NCBI GenBank assembly: GCA_028290305.1
Contig: JAQGKC010000013.1
Coordinates: 1 to 64,000 of the forward strand
Direction: 5' to 3'
From: Bradyrhizobium sp.
Lineage (GTDB): Bacteria > Pseudomonadota > Alphaproteobacteria > Rhizobiales > Xanthobacteraceae
DNA length: 64,000 nt
In this document: positions 24,840 through 33,074 of the stretch, one piece after another
How positions within the stretch are numbered: the first letter of the stretch is position 1
Layout: each line of letters opens with the position of its first letter
Position numbers and translations under genes: made by a program
The notes under the pieces: model-generated
Told to the model about the DNA's origin: nothing
Seen by the model: the letters and a program-made list of their open reading frames with translations, nothing else
Database searches by the model: none

Positions 24840-25583
24840 ATGGTGGACAAGGTCGGCGTTGCGCTGCTGGTCGGCGCGGGTGATGCGATCGGCGCGGCCG
24901 TGGCGCGGCGGTTTGCCGAGGGCGGATACAAGGTCTGTATCGCCCGGCGCGATGCGGCAAAATCCCAGCGGCTGGTCGACGAGTTGAGGGCCGAAGGACG
25001 CGATGTCCATGCATTCAGCGTCGATGCCCGGCAGGAATCCGAGGTGCAGGACCTGTTTGCCCGCGTCGAGGGAACCGTTGGACCCATAGAAGTTTGTCTC
25101 TTCAACGCGGGATCAAACGTCAACAAGCCACTTCTGGAAACCACCGAGAAGCTCTTCTTCAAGGCATGGGAATTGGCCTGCTATGCAGGATTTCTGGTCG
25201 GACGCGAAGCCGCCCGTCACATGCTGAAACGCGGGCGCGGCACCATGCTGTTCACCGGCGCCACCGCCAGCATTCGGGGCAGCAAAGGGTTTGCCGCGTT
25301 TTCATCGGCGAAGTTCGGCCTGCGCGCCGTCGCCCAGGCGATGGCCCGCGAACTGGGGCCGAAAAATATTCACGTTGTTCATCTGTTGATCGACGCGGGC
25401 GTCGACAGCGAGGCGATCCATCAGCGCATGAAGGCGGCGTCGGGGGTCGATGCCAAGGACATTCCGCCCGATAGCCTGACCAAGACAAATTCGATCGCCG
25501 ACGCCTACTGGTTCGCGCATCATCAGGCCAAAGATGGCTGGACCCACGAACTGGATCTGCGGCCATCCGTGGAGAAGTGGTGA
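24840..25583 (+). CDS. Atypical SDR (SDR_c10-like, Tyr replaced by Phe)
   Basis: A 247-residue SDR relative: cofactor loop 'VGAGDAIGAAVARRF', active-site FSSAK with Phe instead of Tyr, C-terminus LRPSVEKW. It is a paralogue of the proteins at 22226 and 15767. ATG 24840 is preceded by GGGTGGGA; a GTG at 24828 would add four residues. It is followed after one base by a GST-like gene, so the two are co-expressed, divergent to the acyl-CoA operon. Confidence 0.84.
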   Translation: MVDKVGVALLVGAGDAIGAAVARRFAEGGYKVCIARRDAAKSQRLVDELRAEGRDVHAFSVDARQESEVQDLFARVEGTVGPIEVCLFNAGSNVNKPLLETTEKLFFKAWELACYAGFLVGREAARHMLKRGRGTMLFTGATASIRGSKGFAAFSSAKFGLRAVAQAMARELGPKNIHVVHLLIDAGVDSEAIHQRMKAASGVDAKDIPPDSLTKTNSIADAYWFAHHQAKDGWTHELDLRPSVEKW

Positions 25584-25584
25584 C

Positions 25585-26241
25585 ATGTCCGCCGCGCCCG
25601 GCCTGGTCCTGTGGGGGGTTGGAACGAGCCGCACGGTTCGTCCTCACTGGGCGATGAATGAACTCGGCCTCGCCTACGAGACGCGCGCCATCGGCCCGCG
25701 TACGGGCGAGACGCAAACCGCGGAATACACCGCGCTCAATCCCCGCCAGAAAATCCCGCTGCTCCAGGATGGCGATTTCTGCATTGGCGAAAGTGCTGCG
25801 ATCGTCGCCTATCTGTCGCGAACCTATTCGACACCGGAACGGGCGCTGATTCCGGAAACGCAGCGCGGCTACGCTGCGTGGCTGGAGTGGTGCTTCTTCA
25901 TCGTCGCCGAACTGGATTCCACCAGCCTTTACGTGATGCGCCGTCACAGGGCCGACGCGCTGGGACATATCTATGGCGTTGCGCCCGACGTTGTCGCGCA
26001 GGCCGGCGCATACTTCCGCCAGCAATTGCGTCATGTCGAGGTCGCGCTCTCGGACGGCCGCACCTATCTGATGGGCGACAAGTTCACCAGTGCGGACATC
26101 CTGCTGACGACGTGCCTGGACTGGGCCATCGCTTACGGCGTCGGCATCTGCGATAACGCGAACCCCTATCTCGATCGCGTCAGCGCCAGAGCAGCCTATC
26201 AGCGTGGCAAGGCAGCGAACGTTCCGCCGCCTGTCAAATAA
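25585..26241 (+). CDS. Glutathione S-transferase-like protein
   Basis: A 218-residue protein with a thioredoxin-like N-terminal domain (about 8-80; 'TALNPRQKIPLLQDGDFCIGESAAIVAYL' contains the cis-Pro and Glu-Ser glutathione contacts) and an all-helical C-terminal domain. The fold is GST; the reaction is not known. ATG 25585 is one base after the SDR stop. With a DsbA/HCCA-isomerase-like protein nearby, a glutathione-dependent step in this catabolic region is plausible. Confidence 0.85.
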   Translation: MSAAPGLVLWGVGTSRTVRPHWAMNELGLAYETRAIGPRTGETQTAEYTALNPRQKIPLLQDGDFCIGESAAIVAYLSRTYSTPERALIPETQRGYAAWLEWCFFIVAELDSTSLYVMRRHRADALGHIYGVAPDVVAQAGAYFRQQLRHVEVALSDGRTYLMGDKFTSADILLTTCLDWAIAYGVGICDNANPYLDRVSARAAYQRGKAANVPPPVK

Positions 26242-26268
26242 TTGCCTGTCGTGTTTGCCTATTAAGGC

Positions 26269-27468
26269 TTAGCCCGCGGCGCGAACCGCGCGTTCGCCGA
26301 TCATTTTGTCGATCGCGTCGTGGTCATAGCCCAACTCGCGCAACACATCGCGTGAGTGCTCGCCGACGCGGGGAGCCGGCCCACCGATCACAGCCTCATT
26401 GACCTGGAACCGCGCCGCCGGCTTCGGCTGCCGCACCCGTCCGACCATCGGCTGATCGAACTCCGTGATGATGCCGCGCGCGACCACCTGCTCGTTGTGG
26501 ATGATCTCGCCGCGGCGCAGGATCGGCGCGCAGGGAACGTCGGCGGCATCGAGCCGCTCCAGCCATTCGGCGGTGGTATGCTGGCCGATATACTCCGCCA
26601 TCTTGTTGATGCGTGCGGTGGCGTTGACCGAGCGCGCCGACGGTGTCGCGAAGCGCGGATCCTTGGCCAGTTCGGGATCGCCGGATGCCCTGCAGAAGCC
26701 CTGCCATTCGGAATCCGAAATGGTGCCGGCGGTGATGTAGCCGTCGCTGGTCTTGAACACGAGATCAGGCCGGTCGTTCGGATCGGCGCTGGTCGTCTCG
26801 GCTCCGACCACCGTGTACTGCATCATGCCTTCCGGCCACAGATACGAGATCATGGTATCGAGCATCGCCACTTGAATGTAGTCGCCCTGCCCGGTCTTTT
26901 CGCGGGCATAGAGCGCCGACGACACCGCCTGCGCGGTAAATATGGCGGTGGTCTTGTCGCAGACGATGGTGCGGATCATCTGCGGGCGGTTGGTCACCGG
27001 CTGCGACTGGATATCGGCGAAGCCGGACAGCCCCTGAATGATCGGATCGTAGACGCGCTTCTTCACATAGGGCCCGCTGTCGCCGACGCCGCTGATCGAC
27101 ACATAGATCAGGCGCGGATGGCGCTTGCGCAGTTCGTCAGGCCCGAGGCCGAGGCGCTCCATGGTGCCGGGCCGAAAATTCTGCACCAGCACGTCGGCCT
27201 GCGCTACCAGCTTGCCAAGAACCTCGCGACCGATGTCGCTCTTGATATCGATCGACAACGAACGCTTGCCGCGGTTTGACGAAATGAACAGCGCCGAGAA
27301 CTCGCCGGCCTTGTCAATGGTGGCGCGGCTTCGGCGCGTGATATCGCCACCAATCGGCTCGATCTTGAGCACGTCGGCCCCCTGATCGGCGAGGAACATC
27401 GTCGCGAACGGTCCGGATACCACGCCGGTCAAATCCAGTACGCGGACGCCTTTGAGTGGCCCTGACAT
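26269..27468 (-). CDS. Class III (CaiB/BaiF) CoA-transferase
   Basis: A 399-residue family III CoA-transferase that moves CoA between carboxylates. The N-terminal 'VLDLTGVVSGPFATMFLADQGADVLKIE' and 'VQNFRPGTMERLGL' are diagnostic, and the catalytic Asp is probably Asp171 (VCDKTTAIFTA), by alignment with formyl-CoA transferase. It converges with the GST gene (27-nt gap) and is read in its own unit or with the DsbA-like gene upstream (113-nt gap). It offers an ATP-free way to load substrate onto CoA alongside the two ligases. Confidence 0.9.
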   Translation of the reverse strand: MSGPLKGVRVLDLTGVVSGPFATMFLADQGADVLKIEPIGGDITRRSRATIDKAGEFSALFISSNRGKRSLSIDIKSDIGREVLGKLVAQADVLVQNFRPGTMERLGLGPDELRKRHPRLIYVSISGVGDSGPYVKKRVYDPIIQGLSGFADIQSQPVTNRPQMIRTIVCDKTTAIFTAQAVSSALYAREKTGQGDYIQVAMLDTMISYLWPEGMMQYTVVGAETTSADPNDRPDLVFKTSDGYITAGTISDSEWQGFCRASGDPELAKDPRFATPSARSVNATARINKMAEYIGQHTTAEWLERLDAADVPCAPILRRGEIIHNEQVVARGIITEFDQPMVGRVRQPKPAARFQVNEAVIGGPAPRVGEHSRDVLRELGYDHDAIDKMIGERAVRAAG

Positions 27469-27581
27469 GACGCTTCCCCTTGTTGACTTGTTGTCTTGCG
27501 GGCGGTCGGCTTGATTATCTTGCCGGGTCCGGCCGCCGGTCCCTGCCGCCGTAGTGATTTCCGCCCCGCCCGACCGATGTT

Positions 27582-28220
27582 TCAGGCGATCTTGGACCGG
27601 ACGGCGGCCGTCTGCTCGATGATCGATTCTTCTACATCACGTAGCTGGTCCTTGCCGAAGAACATTTCCTGACCGACGAAGAACGTCGGCGAGCCAAAGG
27701 CCCCCCGATTGACCGCATCGGTGGTGTCTTCGATCAGCTTTTTCTTGACGTCGTCCTGCTGCGCGCGGGCAATGAGCTTGTCGATGTCGATGCCGGATGA
27801 AATGAAGGCTTTGCGGAAGATTTCGAGATCATCCATCTTCTTCGGCTCGACCCACATGTGATGATAGGCGGCGCGGAAATACGGGTCGAACACATTCTCG
27901 AACCGGGCCGCGACGGCGCCACGCATCAGCATCAGCGTGTTGACCGGAAAGAACGGATTTGACGTGAATTTCGTGATGTTATGGCGGCGAATAAAGCGCT
28001 CCGTTTCCAGCGCCTGATATTCGGGCTTGTTCTTGATGCCGCGGAGCGACTCGAACGGCGACATATTGTTGGTCGCCTTGTAGATTCCGCCCAGCAGGAC
28101 CGGAACATATTCGAATTTCACGCCGGTGCGCTTTTCGATACCCGGTAAAGCGATTTCTGCCAGATACGCGTTCGGGCTGCCGAAATCGAATTGAAATTCG
28201 ACCTTCAAGTGACTAACCAC
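27582..28220 (-). CDS. DsbA-family 2-hydroxychromene-2-carboxylate isomerase-like protein
   Basis: A 212-residue kappa-GST/DsbA-fold protein. The start 'FQFDFGSPNAYLA' has Ser15 where DsbA has CxxC, as in HCCA isomerases that bind glutathione; 'NRGAFGSPTFFVGQEMFFGKDQL' near the C-terminus is also typical. GTG 28220 has GAGGAGG 7 nt upstream; the longer frame starts inside the promoter and is rejected. Its promoter carries the shared AGTTC-N7-GAACT operator, so it is regulated with both acyl-CoA ligase units. Confidence 0.85.
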   Translation of the reverse strand: MVSHLKVEFQFDFGSPNAYLAEIALPGIEKRTGVKFEYVPVLLGGIYKATNNMSPFESLRGIKNKPEYQALETERFIRRHNITKFTSNPFFPVNTLMLMRGAVAARFENVFDPYFRAAYHHMWVEPKKMDDLEIFRKAFISSGIDIDKLIARAQQDDVKKKLIEDTTDAVNRGAFGSPTFFVGQEMFFGKDQLRDVEESIIEQTAAVRSKIA

Positions 28221-28290
28221 CGGGCTCCTCCTCGGGCATACAATTTTTGGCCATTGTACCGGTTGTGCAGCAGGGCTTACCGGCTTTTGA

Positions 28291-28319
28291 GTAGTATAGT
28301 TCCGAAATAGAACTGTCAA
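28291..28319 (-). promoter_or_regulatory. Sigma-70 promoter with embedded AGTTC-N7-GAACT operator (site 2)
   Basis: Minus strand: -35 TTGACA (28319-28314), 17-nt spacer, -10 TACTAC (28296-28291). The operator occupies 28298-28314, so it overlaps the last -35 base and fills the spacer. It drives the DsbA-like gene. Confidence 0.72.
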
Positions 28320-28371
28320 GCCGATGCGGGGTTTGCCGCTTTTTTGGGAACCCGATGCGCAAATTATATGA

Positions 28372-28400
28372 TTGTTTCATTATCAGTGCCTATTTAGAAT
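28372..28400 (+). promoter_or_regulatory. Candidate sigma-70 promoter of HxlR gene
   Basis: TTGTTT (28372-28377), 17-nt spacer, TAGAAT (28395-28400), 54 nt before the HxlR start. It is divergent from the operator-bearing promoter at 28291-28319; no copy of that operator lies within it. Confidence 0.45.
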
Positions 28401-28454
28401 GGTTGGATACGGAACGATTCCTGCGGAAGCTGTCGGTCAGACTGGAGTGACGCC

Positions 28455-28946
28455 ATGAAATGGGATGCGCTGGAAGAGGAGCCATGTTCGGTGGCCCGCA
28501 CGGTAGCCGTGATCGGCGACCGCTGGAGCCTGCTGATCCTGCGGGAATGCTTTCTGCGCACCCGGCGGTTTGAAGCGTTTCAATCGACCCTCGGCATCAC
28601 CCGGCATTTGCTTGCCGAACGGTTGAAGAAGATGGTCCGACTCGGCGTGCTGCGCCGGGTGCCGTATCAGGATTCGCCAAAGCGGTACGAGTACATCCTG
28701 ACCCAGAAGGGTCTCGACCTGTATCCGGTGATGATGTCGATCGTCCACTGGGGCGACAAGCACATGGTCGATGAGCGCGGCCGGCCCCTGCTTCATGAAC
28801 ACCAGAACTGCGGCAAACTGTTCGACCCGGTCCTGGTGTGCTCCGAATGCGGCGAGCCACTCTCGGCCAAGCAAGTCCATGTGCATCCCGGCCCAGGAGC
28901 GCGAAAGGTTCCGGCCGCGTCCGTGAAGGCTGAAAAAGCCAGGTAA
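28455..28946 (+). CDS. HxlR-family winged-helix regulator with C-terminal zinc-ribbon-like tail
   Basis: A 163-residue regulator. The HxlR core is clear: Cys11 before 'VARTVAVIGDRWSLLILRECF' (13-33), recognition region 'LGITRHLLAERLKKMVRLGVL' (46-66) and wing 'SPKRYEYILTQKGLDL'. A tail follows with Cys119, Cys129 and Cys132 (CG...CSECGE), possibly a metal site. ATG 28455 has GGAG upstream. It is divergent to the operator-bearing DsbA-like gene and is the only DNA-binding regulator gene in the 14-32 kb block, so it is the main candidate for binding AGTTC-N7-GAACT. Confidence 0.88.
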   Translation: MKWDALEEEPCSVARTVAVIGDRWSLLILRECFLRTRRFEAFQSTLGITRHLLAERLKKMVRLGVLRRVPYQDSPKRYEYILTQKGLDLYPVMMSIVHWGDKHMVDERGRPLLHEHQNCGKLFDPVLVCSECGEPLSAKQVHVHPGPGARKVPAASVKAEKAR

Positions 28947-28966
28947 GCGCCGTCAGACTGGCTTTC
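28936..28966. terminator. Candidate bidirectional terminator between convergent genes
   Basis: AAAGCCAG (28936-28943) and CTGGCTTT (28959-28966) form a perfect 8-bp stem with a 15-nt loop between the converging HxlR and acyl-CoA synthetase genes. Short A and T runs flank it on both sides, although the loop is long. Confidence 0.45.
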
Positions 28967-28981
28967 ATCAGGCAGTTTTCA

Positions 28982-30610
28982 TCACGCAGTCAGCCGTGAC
29001 GCATAGTGCCCGACGAAGCGGCGGCGCAATTCCATTTTTTGCACCTTGCCTGTTGCACCGTAAGTCAACGCTTCGACGAAAACGATATCGTCCGGCATCC
29101 ACCATTTGGCGATCTTGCCTTCGAGAAAGGCAACGATCGATTTCGCCGTTGCCGCGTTCGATGCTGCGGGAACGACGACAAGCAGGGGCCGCTCTTCCCA
29201 TTGCGGGTGCGGAATGCCGATCACTGCGGCCTCGGCAACACCCGGACAGCCCATCGCCAGATTCTCGACGTCGATCGAACTGATCCACTCGCCACCCGAC
29301 TTGATGACGTCCTTGGCACGATCCGTAAGCTGGATGTAGTTGTCGCCGTCGAGCGTGGCGAGATCGCCGGTATTGAACCATCCATCCTCCAGCAGCGGCT
29401 TCTCATCGCGGTAGTAACCGCTGATGACCCAGGGGCCGCGCACCATGAATCTGCCGCTCGACTTGCCATCACGCGGCAGTTCGTTGCCCTCTTCATCGGC
29501 GACTTTTACGTCGACACCGTAGATCGGCTGGCCTTGGGTGATCTTGCGGCGCAATTGATGCTGCGGCGAAAGCTCTGCAGTGTTTCGCGACGGCTGCGGC
29601 GACGTTCCGCAGGGGCTGGTTTCGGTCATGCCCCAAACGTGCTTCACCGAGACGCCGAGGCGTTCGAAACCTTCGATCATGCTTGGCGCCGGCGCCGATC
29701 CGGCGATGACGATCCGCTTGAGCGCGCCGGCGCCTTGCCCCCGCGTTTCGAAATGCTGCAGCAGCTTTGAATACAGCGTCGGGACACCGGCCGCGACGGT
29801 CACGGCTTCCGCCTCGATAAGCTCGGCAATGCTCGCGGCATCCATCTTCGGCCCCGGCAGCACCAGCTTTGCGCCGACCATCGGAGCGGCATGGGTAAAA
29901 CCCCAGGCGCCGTTGGCGTGAAACATCGGGGTCATCGGCAGCACCGTATCCAGCGCGGTGAAGCCAAGGGAATAAGCGCCGCTGATGGACAGGCAATGCA
30001 GCATGTCCGAACGGTGCGAATAGAGCACCCCTTTCGGATTGCCAGTCGTGCCCGACGTATAGAACAGCGAAGAAGCCGACAACTCGTCAAACACCGGCCA
30101 CTCAAAATTCTCGTCGCCGCTATCCAGAAAATCCTCATAGCATTGAATATTCGGGATGCTCGTTGCCGGCATCGCCGCCCTGTCGACCATCAGGACAAAG
30201 AGCCCGATGGTGGCAAGTTCCGGCGCGAGTTTCTCGACGATAGGCAAAAAGGAACTCTCGAAGAACAGCACTTTGTCTTCGGCATGATTGGCAATGTAGG
30301 AGATCTGTCCTGGAATCAATCGCGGATTGATCGCGTGCCAGACTGCTCCCAGGCCGGGGACACCGTGTTCGAGCTCGAAATGCCGGTAACTGTTCCAGGC
30401 GAGCGTCGCAACCCGGTCGCCTTGCTCGATACCCCGGCGCCGTAGCGCATCGGCCAGCTTGCGTGCGCGGCGCGCGGCGTCCCGATAGGTATATCGGTGG
30501 ATCGGACCTTCGACGGTGCGCGATACAATCTCGGTATCGCCGTGAAACCGGTCGGCATATTGCAGCAGCGACGACAGCAACAGCGGCTGATTTTGCATCA
30601 AACCTTTCAC
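28982..30610 (-). CDS. Acyl-CoA synthetase (AMP-forming, medium/long-chain type)
   Basis: A 542-residue ANL ligase with P-loop '[16 protein letters not shown]', 'WGMTETSP', '[13 protein letters not shown]', '[12 protein letters not shown]' and C-terminal catalytic Lys in TGKVQKMEL. It is closer to AlkK/FadD-type medium-chain ligases than to the ligase at 23050. The start is GTG 30610 with GGAGG 6 nt upstream. It follows an orphan binding-protein gene by 83 nt and shares its operator-controlled promoter, suggesting the imported ligand or its product is activated to a CoA ester. Confidence 0.9.
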   Translation of the reverse strand: MKGLMQNQPLLLSSLLQYADRFHGDTEIVSRTVEGPIHRYTYRDAARRARKLADALRRRGIEQGDRVATLAWNSYRHFELEHGVPGLGAVWHAINPRLIPGQISYIANHAEDKVLFFESSFLPIVEKLAPELATIGLFVLMVDRAAMPATSIPNIQCYEDFLDSGDENFEWPVFDELSASSLFYTSGTTGNPKGVLYSHRSDMLHCLSISGAYSLGFTALDTVLPMTPMFHANGAWGFTHAAPMVGAKLVLPGPKMDAASIAELIEAEAVTVAAGVPTLYSKLLQHFETRGQGAGALKRIVIAGSAPAPSMIEGFERLGVSVKHVWGMTETSPCGTSPQPSRNTAELSPQHQLRRKITQGQPIYGVDVKVADEEGNELPRDGKSSGRFMVRGPWVISGYYRDEKPLLEDGWFNTGDLATLDGDNYIQLTDRAKDVIKSGGEWISSIDVENLAMGCPGVAEAAVIGIPHPQWEERPLLVVVPAASNAATAKSIVAFLEGKIAKWWMPDDIVFVEALTYGATGKVQKMELRRRFVGHYASRLTA

Positions 30611-30693
30611 GGATATCCTCCAATCAATTCGCCGATGCCGCTCGGATCCGTCGGCGTGCGACCAGCGTTCTTTAGCTGCGCAAACGACACCGG

Positions 30694-31893
30694 CTATTCG
30701 GATTTCACGTCGAGTACTTCGCCGAACTGCTCCCAGTTCGTGCCGCTCCAGCGTTGCAGTTGCAGTTGCGTCCAGATCATGTTGCTGGTCGCGCTGGTAT
30801 TGATCGAGATGCCCGGCATCGCGGTCGGAAGCACGAAATCCCTCAGGTTCTTGGCCTGCTTGACGATATTCTGACGGGACAGATCGTCGCCGCATTGCCT
30901 CAGGATTTGCTCGAGGATCATGCCTTGCTGATAGCCGGTCAGATAGTTCGTATCCCCGATATCCGACCCCGGCAGATACTTCGCGAAGAAGGCCCGAAAG
31001 TCCTTCATGCCCACATCGTCATTCCATTTCGAATCGGTCGGATCCTTGATGAAGGTTCCCACGATCACCCCAACGGCGTTGTCGAAGCCGGCCGGCTTGA
31101 GGGTTGCAGATACCGAACTCGATGGAAAATTGACAATCAGTGTGGGCTTCCACCCGATCTCCGCCACCTTGCGAATGGCCTGAGCCGCGAACTTCGGCGT
31201 TCCAGCGACCAAGAGCGCTTCCGCGCCGGAGCTTTTCAGACTTACGACCTGCGAGTCCACGGTCGGATCGGTAATTTCATAGGCCGCCGTGACCACCCTC
31301 TTGTCGAAATCGTTCTTGAGGAAGGTCTTGAAGGCATTGACGTAGTCTCTGCCGAGATCGTCGTTCTGATAAAGAATGGCGTATTTCGCATTCGGCAGCG
31401 CCTTGCTCAGATACTTCGCGTAGATTTTTCCTTCGGTGTCGAAGCTGACCAGCCCTGTCGTGGTCAGCGGAAAATCCGCAACGTTGGTGAACTTGTTCGA
31501 GCCGCTGACAAGGGCGATGGTCGGAACGCCTTTCAGGGCCAGGTACTTCGCCGATGCAGTATTTCCCGGCGTGCCCAGTTGACTGAAAATGAACGCAACC
31601 TCGTCGCTCTCGACAAGCTTGCGGACATGCTCCACCGCTTTCGGCGGGCTATAGGCATCGTCCATCGCGATATAATTGATCTTGCGGCCGTTGATGCCGC
31701 CGCGGTCATTGATGGATTGAACGTAGGCAAGGACTCCCTTGCCGACGAGGCCGATCGATGACGCCGGGCCACTGAAGGGGAACACGCCACCGATCTTGAT
31801 TTCGGTCGCCGTAATACCCGGCGCCTCCGCCGCAAACACCGGCGCGGACAGTGCGAGCAGCAGCGCGGATGCAAGCTTGAATTTCCCGAACAT
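30694..31893 (-). CDS. HAAT-type ABC transporter substrate-binding protein (orphan)
   Basis: A 399-residue LivK-like periplasmic protein: signal peptide about 1-22 ending VFAA, then 'GITATEIKIGGVFPFSGPASSIG'. ATG 31893 has GGGAGGAAATC just upstream. No permease or ATPase gene is nearby; the next gene downstream is an acyl-CoA synthetase, so it must use components encoded elsewhere. Binding proteins of this branch are often found with aromatic or acyl compound catabolism. The promoter about 110 nt upstream carries the shared operator. Confidence 0.9.
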   Translation of the reverse strand: MFGKFKLASALLLALSAPVFAAEAPGITATEIKIGGVFPFSGPASSIGLVGKGVLAYVQSINDRGGINGRKINYIAMDDAYSPPKAVEHVRKLVESDEVAFIFSQLGTPGNTASAKYLALKGVPTIALVSGSNKFTNVADFPLTTTGLVSFDTEGKIYAKYLSKALPNAKYAILYQNDDLGRDYVNAFKTFLKNDFDKRVVTAAYEITDPTVDSQVVSLKSSGAEALLVAGTPKFAAQAIRKVAEIGWKPTLIVNFPSSSVSATLKPAGFDNAVGVIVGTFIKDPTDSKWNDDVGMKDFRAFFAKYLPGSDIGDTNYLTGYQQGMILEQILRQCGDDLSRQNIVKQAKNLRDFVLPTAMPGISINTSATSNMIWTQLQLQRWSGTNWEQFGEVLDVKSE

Positions 31894-32006
31894 GATTTCC
31901 TCCCCTTTGTGGAACGCAGGCGCGCCGGCCGGAATACCTCTCCGGCACGAAGTTCCTTGCTCCGGCATGTCGCGGCCGTTACGACCGGCCCGTCTTTTGT
32001 GTTCGC

Positions 32007-32036
32007 AAACTACAGTTCTTTTTTGGAACTAGTCAA
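32007..32036 (-). promoter_or_regulatory. Sigma-70 promoter with embedded AGTTC-N7-GAACT operator (site 3)
   Basis: Minus strand: -35 TTGACT (32036-32031), 18-nt spacer, -10 TAGTTT (32012-32007). The operator is at 32014-32030 and differs from site 1 by one base, in the central N7; the flanking TTGACT is also identical. It drives the orphan binding protein and the acyl-CoA synthetase. Confidence 0.75.
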
Positions 32037-32137
32037 GCGATTCCAGAAATGGCCGGCTGTGCCACCGCGGTTCGGCCCAGGCATCCAGCTTGAGGCCCGG
32101 ACTTTTGCGGCTGCGATTTCAAGAGGATAATTGGTAC

Positions 32138-32170
32138 ATTTTGCCGTGATTTAGTGCTTTCACGCAAAAT
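32138..32170. repeat. Imperfect 11-bp inverted repeat
   Basis: ATTTTGCCGTGA (32138-32149) and TCACGCAAAAT (32160-32170) are inverted copies except for one extra C, with a 10-nt spacer. It could be an operator or a stem-loop. It is not followed by a T-run, and no regulator is assigned. Confidence 0.4.
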
Positions 32171-32254
32171 GATGGCAGCGGCTCTCGTGTTCATCCGAGG
32201 CAAGCGGCTGCCACGGCAGACGGGCCACTTCCACTCCAATCACGCGACATCAAA

Positions 32255-32271
32255 CATTCTATTATAGAACT
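32255..32271. promoter_or_regulatory. Degenerate copy of the shared operator
   Basis: CATTC-N7-GAACT keeps the full right arm and 3 of 5 bases of the left arm, with the same 7-nt spacer, about 225 nt upstream of site 3. No clear -35/-10 pair surrounds it. It may be a secondary site or chance. Confidence 0.3.
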
Positions 32272-32548
32272 AACGTTGATTGGGCGCGACTAAGCGCAGA
32301 TGTGTCACGCCTGAATGCGCGTTACAGCCACTGGGAAAATTACCGGTGAGCACGGGCCGTTAAAGCTACCCGCCATTTCGATCCGATCGATCTCGGCTTT
32401 ATCGCTTAAACAAAACGGAATCAGCGGTAAGCCGCGAATCCAATCGCAAGTCCGAATTTGAAATAAAGATTCTAAACTAGATTTTAATTGAGCAAATCAT
32501 TCTCGATCATCAACCTACAGCGACAAGTTCATTTCAGGCAGGACGTGG

Positions 32549-33067
32549 ATGATGAAGTTGTTCTCGCGCGCAGCAGCTTATAAACGTGCCATTTCTCTCG
32601 CCATCACCATGACGCTCTCTGTCAGCTCCCTGGCGCTGGCACAAGGTCCCACCATGGGCCCCCATGGCGGCGACGCGCCAATGCAAATGGCGATGGAGCA
32701 TTCAGATCATTCCAGCGAAGCGCCGTTCTTGTCCGAGAATGATGCGGCCATGGCGAAAATGATGGCGGACATGGAGGTCGCCCCGACCGGCGATATTGAT
32801 CGGGATTTCGTCGCGATGATGGTGCCGCATCATCAAGGCGCAATCGACATGGCGAAAGCCGTGCTTCGATATGGCAAGAACGAGCAGGTCCGCCGCCTGG
32901 CCCAGGAAATCATCGTTACCCAGCAGCAGGAAATCGCTGCGATGCGCCTCGCGGTCGATGAGCCGCTGCCGCCCTCCGCAGCGTCGCCGACGCAGCTTCC
33001 ACCGGCGGCGACTCCAGACCAGCCGCCCGCGCGTTCGACGTCGCATGATTCCATGAAAATGAAATAG
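32549..33067 (+). CDS. DUF305 exported protein
   Basis: A 172-residue protein: signal peptide about 1-31 (ending LALA), a Met/His-rich N-terminal stretch 'GPHGGDAPMQMAMEHSDHSS', then the DUF305 core with 'FVAMMVPHHQGAIDMAKAVL' (His94, His95) and 'LAQEIIVTQQQEIAAM'. The tail is Pro/Ala-rich. DUF305 proteins are ferritin-like helical domains often encoded with copper resistance genes, and the Met/His richness fits metal binding in the periplasm. It precedes the beta-propeller gene by 7 nt in the same operon, with copC and copD following. Confidence 0.88.
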   Translation: MMKLFSRAAAYKRAISLAITMTLSVSSLALAQGPTMGPHGGDAPMQMAMEHSDHSSEAPFLSENDAAMAKMMADMEVAPTGDIDRDFVAMMVPHHQGAIDMAKAVLRYGKNEQVRRLAQEIIVTQQQEIAAMRLAVDEPLPPSAASPTQLPPAATPDQPPARSTSHDSMKMK

Positions 33068-33074
33068 GAGATTT

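Larger units (their letters stand above)
32037..32548. other. Non-coding region between promoter site 3 and DUF305 gene
   Basis: About 510 nt without a credible gene. It contains an imperfect 11-bp inverted repeat (32138-32170), a weak fourth operator copy (32255-32271) and an A/T-rich stretch at 32455-32510 that probably holds the promoter of the DUF305 gene (a TTGAAA at 32457 is visible, but no well-spaced -10). I see nothing else in 32272-32450. Confidence 0.5.

Noticed and set aside
28221..28319. N-terminal extension of the DsbA-like protein to 28319
   Set aside because: That start lies in the predicted -35 box; GTG 28220 has a strong GAGGAGG site and starts the conserved fold.
32033..32239. 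68-residue minus-strand frame in the 32 kb gap
   Set aside because: No good ribosome site, basic low-complexity composition, and it lies upstream of promoter site 3 with no sign of conservation.
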